From Lachnospiraceae bacterium UBA6987 (lineage in GTDB: Bacteria > Bacillota > Clostridia > Lachnospirales > Lachnospiraceae): 9,217 nt of DNA. Where the stretch lies: contig DJYD01000056.1 in NCBI GenBank assembly GCA_002449955.1, positions 35,315-44,531 on the forward strand, read 5' to 3'. The notes under the pieces are model-generated. The model saw nothing but the letters and a program-made list of their open reading frames with translations, was not told where the DNA came from and did no database searches. The position numbers and the translations under genes were made by a program. This document shows, piece by piece, positions 1-6,620 of this stretch (its first letter is position 1; every line of letters starts with the position of its first letter).

Positions 1-41
1 GGTTATGAGCCCGACGAGCTTCCGGACTGCTCTACCCCGCG
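1..41 (-). tRNA. Initiator tRNA-fMet (CAT), partial: 5' part only
   Basis: Read on the minus strand, the sequence starts with the acceptor strand CGCGGGG at position 41. It continues through a D-arm (GAGCAG...AGCTCG) into the anticodon stem-loop, with GGG before and CC after the loop CTCATAA. The anticodon CAT is at positions 5-7. The unpaired C at position 1 of the acceptor and the three G:C pairs of the anticodon stem (GGG visible, its partner cut by the window edge) are hallmarks of bacterial initiator tRNA and separate it from elongator Met or Ile tRNAs. The 3' half (variable loop, T-arm, acceptor) lies outside the window. Confidence 0.93.
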
Positions 42-77
42 GCGCTATATACGGCCTCCCTTTTGAGGCGCCCTATG

Positions 78-121
78 ATAATAGCATATGCTTTTTTATC
101 TGTCAATATTTTTTTTGTTTT
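78..121 (-). promoter_or_regulatory. Promoter of tRNA-fMet with AT-rich UP element
   Basis: On the minus strand there is a perfect -35 box TTGACA (101-106), a 17-bp spacer, and the -10 box TATTAT (78-83). Immediately upstream of the -35 (107-121) is a run of A tracts on the minus strand, the layout of an UP element as found at strong stable-RNA promoters. Initiation would fall near 71, leaving a leader of about 30 nt before the tRNA at 41. An inverted repeat in that leader is described in the findings. Confidence 0.8.
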
Positions 122-169
122 TCCGCAATAGTTCACAATAAGTTAATAGACAGCCGCCGGAAGGCCCTC

Positions 170-198
170 TTGAATTTCCCCCTTTCCCCTGATACAAT
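170..198 (+). promoter_or_regulatory. Promoter of the GH2 glycosidase gene
   Basis: TTGAAT (170-175), a 17-bp spacer and TACAAT (193-198) form a good sigma-A-type promoter, 29 bp upstream of the GH2 start codon. The predicted start of transcription is near 205, giving a short leader of about 20 nt that holds only the ribosome binding site. It is divergent from the tRNA-fMet promoter, with about 63 bp between the two -35 boxes. Confidence 0.65.
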
Positions 199-209
199 AG
201 ATTTATCAG
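189..209. promoter_or_regulatory. Inverted repeat over the GH2 -10 box, candidate operator
   Basis: CTGATA (189-194) and TATCAG (204-209) are perfect 6-bp inverted arms separated by 9 bp. They cover the -10 hexamer and the likely transcription start of the GH2 gene. A 21-bp dyad at this place fits a repressor operator of the helix-turn-helix type that often controls glycosidase genes. No regulator gene lies in the window, so this assignment is an inference from position and symmetry only. Confidence 0.35.
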
Positions 210-226
210 ACACCAAGGAGTTTGTC

Positions 227-2566
227 ATGATCCGACTCAACAATAACTGGGAATTCACCGAAAACTGGTCCGATTCCTTTGCGCGTTTTGAAGGACAGGC
301 TCAGCCTGTACGTCTTCCTCATAACGTCCACGAGCTCAGCCTGCACTATGCCGACCCCGCTGATTATTCGATGCTTTGCGGTTACCGCCGAAAGCTGGAG
401 ATTCCGGAAAGCTACCGCGGCAAGCGCCTCTTCCTGCAGTTTGACGGCGCGGCGCACATCGCCACGGTCTATTGCAACGGCCGGCCGGTCGCCGTGCACA
501 ACTGCGGCTACACGGCTTTCCGCGCAGACATTACAAATGTCGTCCGCTACGGCGAGGAAAACAGCGTAACGGTCCGTCTGGACAGCACGGAGAATGCTGC
601 AATTCCGCCTTTTGGCTATATGATCGACTACCTGACCTACGGCGGTCTCTACCGTGATGTGTGGCTGGACGTGCGTCCGAATGATTACATTGAAGACATC
701 TTCATTTATACCCCGGACCTGGACAAGGCCCATATCGAACTCAAGGTCAAGGGGGATCATGATGGGGTTATGTTAAAGCTCCTGGATGCCCACGGCGACG
801 AGGTCTACACGCTGACGGCCGCAGGCGACCGTTTCGACCTGACCCTTCAGGACGCCCAGATCTGGGATCCCTATGAGCCGTATTTATACACCTGCGAAGC
901 AACGCTCCTGCATAACGACGGGCGCGAGCGGGATGTCGTCCGCACGACCTTCGGGTTCCGCACCACGGAATTCCGGGCCGACGGCTTCTATCTGAACAAG
1001 AAAAAGTTCTTCCTGCGCGGCCTGAACCGCCACCAGTCCTACCCTTACATGGGCTATGCCGCTTCCGAATCGCTGCAGCGCGAGGATGCCCGCATCCTGA
1101 AGGAAGAGCTGGCCTGCAATGCCGTGCGCACCTCGCATTATCCGCAGAGCCAGTATTTCATCGATGAATGCGACAAGCTCGGTCTCCTCGTCTTCACGGA
1201 GATCCCCGGCTGGCAGCACATCGGCGATGAAGCCTGGAAGGAGCAGGCCATCGAGAACACAAGGGAAATGATCCTGCAGTACCGGAACCACCCCTCGATC
1301 GTCATCTGGGGCGTCCGCATCAATGAGAGCATGGACGATGACGACTTCTACAGCCGCACCAATGCCCTGGCACACGAGCTGGATCCGAGCCGCATGACCG
1401 GCGGTGTCCGCTATATCAAAAACAGCAATCTTCTTGAAGATGTCTATACCTACAACGACTTCTCCCTGGACAGCATGGACAAGAAAGGCGTCCTGTCGAA
1501 GAAGGAAGTCGGTGTAGCCCCCGAAAAGCCCCTGCTTGTCACGGAAAACAACGGTCATATGTTCCCGACCAAGAGCTATGATCCCTGGGAGAAGCGCCAG
1601 GAGCACGCCCTCAGACACGCAAAGGTACAGGGTGCGGCGCTCACAAGTCCCGAGCATGCCGGTTGCTTTGCCTGGTGCATGTTCGACTACCAGACGCATC
1701 AGGATTTCGGTTCCGGCGACCGCATCTGCTATCACGGCGTGATGGATGCCTTCCGCAATCCGAAGCTGGCTGCCGCCGTTTACGCAAGCCAGGGTGAGGA
1801 AAAGCCTGTGCTTGAGGTCGGCTCCGGCATGGCTATCGGCGATTACGCGGCCGGCAGCGTGGGCGATATTTACCTGTTCACCAACGCAGATTCAGTCAAG
1901 CTTTATAAAAACGACAAATATGTGGCAGAATTTACACCGAAGGCCTTCACCGGCCTGAAGCACGAGCCTGTTCTCGTGGACGATACGATCGGTGAACTGC
2001 TCCGCACCGAGGAAGGCTTTGGCAAAAACAAGGCCAACATGGTTCGGGACTGCCTGTTAGCCGCATCCAAATACGGCCTGGAGAGCCTGCCGGTCGGAAA
2101 GAAGATCAAATTCGCCTGGACCTCCTTCCTTTACCGCCTGAAATTTGACGACGCGTACGCCCTCTATGGCAAATATGTGGGCAACTGGGGCCAGGCAACA
2201 CCGGTATGGCGCTTTGACGCCATCAAGGACGGCGTTGTGGTCGCCTCCTCCTGCAAGGCACAGAGCCGTGTGCTGCACCTGGATGCAAGGCCCACCGGAA
2301 CGATCCTGACCGAAGGCGACAGCTACGACTGTGCAGCTGTCCGCATCCGTTTACTGGATGAATACGACAACGTAGCCTCCTATGCCCAGGCCCCCGTGGG
2401 CTTTTCCACCGAAGGCCCCATCGAGATCATCGGGCCTCAGGTTGCGACTGCCGAAGGCGGTATGTGCGGCACCTACGTACGCACCACCGGGGAAAAGGGT
2501 GAGGCAAAGCTTCACATCACCTGCACCATGGCCGCCCCGATCGACCTGCACTTCACGGTCCAGTAA
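227..2566 (+). CDS. Glycoside hydrolase family 2 enzyme (beta-galactosidase/beta-glucuronidase-like)
   Basis: This 779-residue retaining exo-glycosidase has no signal peptide, so it is probably cytoplasmic. The domains run in GH2 order: an N-terminal jelly-roll sugar-binding domain (about 5-150) with the signature YGGLYRDVW at 138-146, an Ig-like domain (about 150-255), a TIM barrel (about 256-545), and a C-terminal beta-rich region (to 779). Barrel landmarks are RGLNRHQ (264-270), RTSHYP (301-306), the acid/base E367 in WGVRINES, the nucleophile E440 in VTENNG, and W483. The start at 227 is set by AAGGAG (215-220) six bases upstream; the frame stays open upstream to position 5, but that part overlaps the tRNA and promoter. 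Family membership is firm. Substrate (galactoside, glucuronide or another beta-glycoside) cannot be told from sequence. It has its own promoter and terminator and no adjacent sugar transporter. Confidence 0.93.
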   Translation: MIRLNNNWEFTENWSDSFARFEGQAQPVRLPHNVHELSLHYADPADYSMLCGYRRKLEIPESYRGKRLFLQFDGAAHIATVYCNGRPVAVHNCGYTAFRADITNVVRYGEENSVTVRLDSTENAAIPPFGYMIDYLTYGGLYRDVWLDVRPNDYIEDIFIYTPDLDKAHIELKVKGDHDGVMLKLLDAHGDEVYTLTAAGDRFDLTLQDAQIWDPYEPYLYTCEATLLHNDGRERDVVRTTFGFRTTEFRADGFYLNKKKFFLRGLNRHQSYPYMGYAASESLQREDARILKEELACNAVRTSHYPQSQYFIDECDKLGLLVFTEIPGWQHIGDEAWKEQAIENTREMILQYRNHPSIVIWGVRINESMDDDDFYSRTNALAHELDPSRMTGGVRYIKNSNLLEDVYTYNDFSLDSMDKKGVLSKKEVGVAPEKPLLVTENNGHMFPTKSYDPWEKRQEHALRHAKVQGAALTSPEHAGCFAWCMFDYQTHQDFGSGDRICYHGVMDAFRNPKLAAAVYASQGEEKPVLEVGSGMAIGDYAAGSVGDIYLFTNADSVKLYKNDKYVAEFTPKAFTGLKHEPVLVDDTIGELLRTEEGFGKNKANMVRDCLLAASKYGLESLPVGKKIKFAWTSFLYRLKFDDAYALYGKYVGNWGQATPVWRFDAIKDGVVVASSCKAQSRVLHLDARPTGTILTEGDSYDCAAVRIRLLDEYDNVASYAQAPVGFSTEGPIEIIGPQVATAEGGMCGTYVRTTGEKGEAKLHITCTMAAPIDLHFTVQ

Positions 2567-2593
2567 GCCGCAAAAACCATACATTAACGCACG

Positions 2594-2625
2594 AAAGCCG
2601 CCCCGAAGGGCGGCTTTTCTTATTT
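2594..2625 (+). terminator. Intrinsic terminator after the GH2 gene
   Basis: A 7-bp stem GCCGCCC (2597-2603) / GGGCGGC (2608-2614) with loop CGAA, extended by AAA/TTT, is followed by a T-rich tract on the plus strand. It begins about 28 bp after the GH2 stop codon. Read from the minus strand the same stem has a TTCG tetraloop but a poor T tract, so it could stop the convergent TRIC gene only weakly. Confidence 0.85.
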
Positions 2626-2661
2626 GCTTTACGGTCTGTGCACGCAGAATGACAGCGGCGC

Positions 2662-3324
2662 TCACTCTCTTGCCTTCGGCAGGCTCCAGCGGTAGTGCGC
2701 GGCCAGCATCCGGATCAGGAAGATCAGCAGTGCTCCGGCCACCATTGCCCACAGGTCCCCGATCACCGGCCAGAGCAGCGCTCCCGCGACGGCCCCAATG
2801 ATACAGGCGGTTGCATATAAATGGTGCTTTGCCAGAATATACGGCACGCGGCCGGCCAGCAGGTCCCTGAGTACCCCGCCGCCCACGCCGGTGATCGTTC
2901 CGACGAAGATGATCAGGAAAAAGGAATAGTGCTGCTCCTGTGCGTAAGCCGTCTGTACCCCAACCATGGTAAAGACGCCGAGGCCCATCGAATCCGTGAC
3001 CAACATCAGCATCTCATAAAGCTTCGGATGTTTCGTGAATTCATGGTGGATCAGGGGAAAGAAGGTGAGCATGGACGTCCCGATCGCCGTCAGCGCATAA
3101 ATCGGATCCACAAACATCGCCGGCGGGGTAATCCCGAGCACGATATCTCTGATCGCGCCCCCGCCAACGCCTGTCGCAAGGCCGAGGATCGACACACCGA
3201 AAATATCCATTTCCTTCTGAATGCCCAGCATGGCACCGGAAATGGCCGCCGGCACCGTACCGATCAGAACAAATATCGTTAAAATCGTTTCATTCATCGT
3301 CTGTTTCTCATCAAGCTGAGCCAA
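2662..3324 (-). CDS. TRIC/YicG-family (UPF0126) membrane channel protein
   Basis: This 220-residue integral membrane protein has the internal duplication typical of the prokaryotic TRIC (trimeric intracellular cation channel) family, formerly UPF0126. Each half carries a glycine-rich helix ending in GGG-hydrophobic-RD: GGGAIRD at 54-60 and GGGVLRD at 148-154. DSMGLGVFTMVG (111-122) is another family landmark. About seven hydrophobic helices can be seen, and the length fits the family (about 200-220). Known members form homotrimeric monovalent cation channels; the role in bacteria is poorly defined. The start is uncertain. TTG at 3324 has GGAG at 3331-3334 with 6-nt spacing, whereas ATG at 3297 (211 residues) has a poor ribosome binding site but gives an N-terminus closer to relatives. 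The gene is single, convergent with GH2 and divergent from the oxidoreductase. Confidence 0.88.
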   Translation of the reverse strand: MAQLDEKQTMNETILTIFVLIGTVPAAISGAMLGIQKEMDIFGVSILGLATGVGGGAIRDIVLGITPPAMFVDPIYALTAIGTSMLTFFPLIHHEFTKHPKLYEMLMLVTDSMGLGVFTMVGVQTAYAQEQHYSFFLIIFVGTITGVGGGVLRDLLAGRVPYILAKHHLYATACIIGAVAGALLWPVIGDLWAMVAGALLIFLIRMLAAHYRWSLPKARE

Positions 3325-3328
3325 GCGG

Positions 3329-3334
3329 CTCTCC
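3329..3334 (-). promoter_or_regulatory. Ribosome binding site favouring the TTG start of the TRIC gene
   Basis: On the minus strand GGAGAG lies just upstream of TTG at 3324; the GGAG core is spaced 6 nt from it. The competing ATG at 3297 has only a weak GAG at a suboptimal distance. This site is the reason for annotating the longer form, although conservation of the protein N-terminus would point to the ATG. Confidence 0.45.
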
Positions 3335-3350
3335 GATTAGGTACCCCGAT

Positions 3351-3379
3351 AACATACCTGTTTTCCGCCTTCCTGTCAA
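3351..3379 (-). promoter_or_regulatory. Promoter of the TRIC-family gene
   Basis: On the minus strand there is a consensus -35 TTGACA (3374-3379), a 17-bp spacer and -10 TATGTT (3351-3356). Transcription should begin near 3344, about 20 nt before the TTG start and 47 nt before the alternative ATG, so the promoter is compatible with both starts. Confidence 0.75.
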
Positions 3380-3423
3380 GACGAAGATGCCTTTGTTTTT
3401 GCCCGCCTTTCCTCTTCTTTTTC

Positions 3424-3452
3424 TTGCCATTTCGCTGTGTTTCTGCTATGAT
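3424..3452 (+). promoter_or_regulatory. Promoter of the Fe-S/FAD oxidoreductase gene
   Basis: TTGCCA (3424-3429), a 17-bp spacer and TATGAT (3447-3452), with an upstream TG at 3444-3445, form an extended -10 promoter. The predicted start near 3459 gives a 5' leader of about 60 nt ending in AAAGGAG (3508-3514), six bases before the ATG. It is divergent from the TRIC promoter, with about 44 bp between the -35 boxes. Confidence 0.7.
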
Positions 3453-3520
3453 ATTTTATTGTCAATAATGATTCGTTTCATACGAGCAGCACATGATAAA
3501 AGCCTGTAAAGGAGCATCCC

Positions 3521-6448
3521 ATGCCTGAACAAAACAAAAGAGTTATCTCTAAGTATCAGGGCGAAGCGAATTACGATAAGGAATACGCAAAACTCGCCAA
3601 GAAGATCACCGACGTGGCAAAGCACATGATCGGCGGTGTGAAGGCCGAAGACCCCGAGTACTGGGGCCTCAAGGAGGTCCTCTCCCCCGAGCACGTGAGG
3701 ATCTGCAACCGCATGAAGCTTCGCAAGTTCTATACCTTCGAAGAACTCGTGCCCATGAACAAGGATTTTGAGCCGGCCCGTCTGAAAGAGCTGCTCGATG
3801 AGATGTCCGTGATCGGCATCATTGAGTACGACTACGGCGACAACTACAGCCATACCGCCCCGATCCCGAATGCCCCGAAGATCAAACGCTACCGTGTCTC
3901 CTTCTTCGTCCCCGGTTCCGCCGAGCTGTTCAACTCCTCCAAGGACCGCATCGAGAAGAACCCGCCGGTGGCTTCCTTCTTCGAGCGCATGACCTTCATC
4001 CCGCTTGCCGGAATCACCGAAATGGTCCCTCCGGGAGGCAACGGCATCGGCATGCACGTCATTCCCGTAGAGAAAGCCATCGAAGCGGAGAACACCTCCG
4101 TCGACCTCGAGCACATCTCCTACTGGCTGAAGAAATATGAAGGCCACATCTCCGCCGGCATCTGCTCCTGCCGCTACTCCCGCGCCATCATGGGCGACGG
4201 CTGCGCGGATGATCCGGATGACTGGTGCATCCAGATCGGCGACATGGCCGACTATACCGTCGAGACCGGCCGCGCCCACTACATCACCACCGAGCGCGCC
4301 CTCGAGATCCTGGAAATGGCTGAAAAGAACGGCTTTGTTCACCAGATCACCAATATCGACGGCGCGGACCATATCTTTGATATCTGCAACTGCGACGTCA
4401 AGATCTGCAACGCCCTTCGTACGAGCCTGCTGTTCAACACCCCGAACCTTTCCCGCAGCGCCTACACCGCCAAGGTCGATCCCGCAAAGTGCGCGGCCTG
4501 CGGCCTCTGCGTACAGTCCTGCCCGGCCGGCGCCGTGAAGCTCGGCCAGAAGCTCTGCAAAAAAGACGGCACTGAGCAGAAATATCCTCAGGCCATCCTT
4601 CCCGATAAGATCCACTGGGGCAAATATGCCTGGGATGAGACCTACCGCGACACTGCCCGCATGAGCAACTCCTACGAAACCGGTTCCTCGCCGTGCAAGG
4701 CCGCCTGCCCTGCCCACGTGCCGGTCCAGGCTTACCTGAAGAAGGCGCATGAAGGCCTCTATACCGAAGCCCTCGGCCTCATCAAGAAGGAAAATCCGTT
4801 CCCGGCCGTCTGCGGACGCATCTGCAACAAGCGCTGCGAAGAAGCCTGCACCCGCGGCAACATCGACAACCCTGTCTCCATCGACGCCGTCAAGAAGTTT
4901 GTGGCGGATCTGGAGCTCAAGGCGGAGCACCGCTATATTCCCGAAAAGGTGGTCCCGTCCACCTACGGCAAGTTTGACGAGAAGATCGCCATCATCGGCG
5001 CCGGCCCTGCCGGCCTGTCCGCGGCCTTCTATCTCTGCCTGCTCGGCTACAAGCCCACCGTGTTCGAGCGCAATTTCCGTCCGGGCGGCATGATGACCTA
5101 CGGCATTCCTTCCTACAAGCTGGAAAAGGATGTTATCGAAGCTGAAATCGACGTGATCAAGCAGCTCGGCGCCGAGATCAAGTGCGGCGTTGAGGTCGGC
5201 AAAGACATCACCATCGCCCAGCTGAAGGAACAGGGCTATAAGGCCTTCTACATCGCGATCGGCTGCCAGGGCGGCAGACTTCCCGGCGTTCCGAACGACA
5301 CCGCGGAGGGCACCGATTTTGCCGTCCACTTCCTGCGCGACTCCATGGAGAACGGTCATCCGCCGATCGAAGGCAAGGTCGTGGTCATCGGCGGCGGCAA
5401 CGTGGCCGTCGACTGCGCGGGTACCGCAAAACGCCGCGGTGCCTCCGAAGTCTCCATGATCTCCCTGGAATCCCGCGAAGAAATGCCTGCCTCGAAGTCA
5501 GAGATTGCCGAAACGCTCGAGGCCGGCGTGAACGTCATCAACAGCTGGGGACCGAAGGAAGTCCTCGTGGATCATAATGAACATGTCTGCGGCATCGTGC
5601 TCAAGAAATGCCTGCGCACCATCGATCCCGAAACCGGCAAATTCTCCCCGCTCTACGATGAGCAGGAGACCATGACCGTTGAATGCGATCAGATCGTGTT
5701 CGCCATCGGCCAGGCTATCGAATGGGGGGGGCTCCTTGAAGGCACCAAGGTAACCTTCTGGCACGGCAACTACCCGGTCGCCGACAAGCTCACCTACCAG
5801 ACCGAGGATCCGGACATCTTCGTGGGCGGCGACGTCTACACCGGTCCGAAGTTCGTCATCGACGCCATTGCTGCCGGTCACGAAGCCGCCGATTCCCTGC
5901 ACCGCCACGTGCAGCCCATGGCGCACCCGACCATCGGCAAGGACCGCCGCGTGTTCAAGCCGCTTGACAAAGACGACATCACCTTCCCGGATTACGACCA
6001 CGCCGGCCGCCAGGAAGCCGAGGGCGGCACCTCCGAGGATCCGTTCCGCGACACCCACGGCACGCTCACCGAGGAGCAGGTGAAGATCGAGACCTCCCGC
6101 TGCCTTGGCTGCGGCGCCTCCGTCGTCGACCCGAACAAGTGCATCGGCTGCGGCATCTGCACCACCCGCTGCGAATTCGACGCCATCCACCTGCACCGCG
6201 ACCATCCGGAAATGACCGATATGCGCCGCGGCGAAGACAAGATCGGCGGCCTGCTCGGCTATCAGCTGAAGCGTGCCGCGAAGATTGCGCTCAACGCCGG
6301 CTCCCCCGAAGCCAAGCTTATGCGTGCAAAACGCAAGGCCTACAAGGCAGCCAACAAGGAATTCGCAAAGACCCATCCGTACACCGGCAACGCCGTGCAT
6401 CCGGAGATCTTCGAGCAATACAGCCACGATCTCTACCAGGGCGATTGA
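3521..6448 (+). CDS. Multidomain Fe-S/FAD NAD(P)-dependent oxidoreductase (GltD-like core)
   Basis: This 975-residue, apparently soluble redox enzyme has several modules in order. The N-terminal region (about 1-300) has a helical, winged-helix-like part and a cysteine module: C215/C217 (CSCR), C228, C236, then C289/C291/C296. A single [4Fe-4S] ferredoxin site follows (C324, C327, C330, C334). Next is the N-terminal Fe-S domain of the glutamate synthase small-subunit type (C392, C396, C431, C435, C439, C443). The pyridine nucleotide-disulfide oxidoreductase core has the FAD motif GAGPAG (493-498), the NAD(P) motif GGGNVA (624-629) and the second FAD contact GGD (769-771). A C-terminal ferredoxin-like site follows (C861, C864, C874, C877, C880, C884), then a basic tail. 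Relatives move electrons between NAD(P)H, flavin and ferredoxin or a partner subunit. No partner gene is adjacent, so the physiological substrate is unknown. AAAGGAG fixes the start. Confidence 0.9.
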   Translation: MPEQNKRVISKYQGEANYDKEYAKLAKKITDVAKHMIGGVKAEDPEYWGLKEVLSPEHVRICNRMKLRKFYTFEELVPMNKDFEPARLKELLDEMSVIGIIEYDYGDNYSHTAPIPNAPKIKRYRVSFFVPGSAELFNSSKDRIEKNPPVASFFERMTFIPLAGITEMVPPGGNGIGMHVIPVEKAIEAENTSVDLEHISYWLKKYEGHISAGICSCRYSRAIMGDGCADDPDDWCIQIGDMADYTVETGRAHYITTERALEILEMAEKNGFVHQITNIDGADHIFDICNCDVKICNALRTSLLFNTPNLSRSAYTAKVDPAKCAACGLCVQSCPAGAVKLGQKLCKKDGTEQKYPQAILPDKIHWGKYAWDETYRDTARMSNSYETGSSPCKAACPAHVPVQAYLKKAHEGLYTEALGLIKKENPFPAVCGRICNKRCEEACTRGNIDNPVSIDAVKKFVADLELKAEHRYIPEKVVPSTYGKFDEKIAIIGAGPAGLSAAFYLCLLGYKPTVFERNFRPGGMMTYGIPSYKLEKDVIEAEIDVIKQLGAEIKCGVEVGKDITIAQLKEQGYKAFYIAIGCQGGRLPGVPNDTAEGTDFAVHFLRDSMENGHPPIEGKVVVIGGGNVAVDCAGTAKRRGASEVSMISLESREEMPASKSEIAETLEAGVNVINSWGPKEVLVDHNEHVCGIVLKKCLRTIDPETGKFSPLYDEQETMTVECDQIVFAIGQAIEWGGLLEGTKVTFWHGNYPVADKLTYQTEDPDIFVGGDVYTGPKFVIDAIAAGHEAADSLHRHVQPMAHPTIGKDRRVFKPLDKDDITFPDYDHAGRQEAEGGTSEDPFRDTHGTLTEEQVKIETSRCLGCGASVVDPNKCIGCGICTTRCEFDAIHLHRDHPEMTDMRRGEDKIGGLLGYQLKRAAKIALNAGSPEAKLMRAKRKAYKAANKEFAKTHPYTGNAVHPEIFEQYSHDLYQGD

Positions 6449-6499
6449 ATGACACCAAACAGCATCCAGAAGATGCCGCAAAAAAATTATTGATGTACG

Positions 6500-6540
6500 C
6501 AGAGCCAGGCCTTCCGGTCTGGCTCTGTTTTTGTTCTTAT
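6500..6540 (+). terminator. Intrinsic terminator after the oxidoreductase gene
   Basis: The arms 6500-6511 and 6516-6527 form a 12-bp stem (CAGAGCCAG with CTGGCTCTG, a G-U pair and two C-G pairs) with loop TTCC. TTTTTGTTCTT follows on the plus strand. It starts about 50 bp after the stop codon. The minus-strand side lacks an immediate T tract, so it is mainly a plus-strand terminator. Confidence 0.9.
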
Positions 6541-6620
6541 CATTTTTAAGCGTTCATCTGTTTTGTTTACTTTTCTTTGCTCTTCTGTTCTTTCTTTGCC
6601 CTAAGACAATTTCAGATCCT

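Noticed and set aside
5..226. Upstream 74-codon extension of the GH2 frame
   Set aside because: It runs through the tRNA-fMet gene and both divergent promoters; the AAGGAG-preceded ATG at 227 and the fit to the GH2 N-terminus make it non-coding.
884..1735. A 283-codon minus-strand open frame opposite the GH2 catalytic barrel
   Set aside because: It overlaps the catalytic residues of the GH2 gene, and its protein shows no family features.
3446..5359. A 637-codon open frame on the minus strand opposite the oxidoreductase
   Set aside because: It is antisense to a strongly supported gene with cofactor motifs, its composition (runs of V, A, G, D, L) is that of a mirrored GC-rich frame, and it shows no recognisable domain.
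5498..6481. A 327-codon minus-strand open frame opposite the end of the oxidoreductase
   Set aside because: Same reason: antisense shadow of the GC-rich coding frame, with no motifs and covering conserved cysteine clusters of the real gene.
6449..6493. A 14-codon frame starting directly after the oxidoreductase stop
   Set aside because: It has no separate ribosome binding site, is very short, and leads into the terminator; translation cannot be supported.
6541..6620. Pyrimidine-rich stretch between the oxidoreductase terminator and the AEC gene
   Set aside because: No hairpin, repeat or promoter could be made out; it looks like ordinary AT/pyrimidine-biased 3' intergenic sequence.
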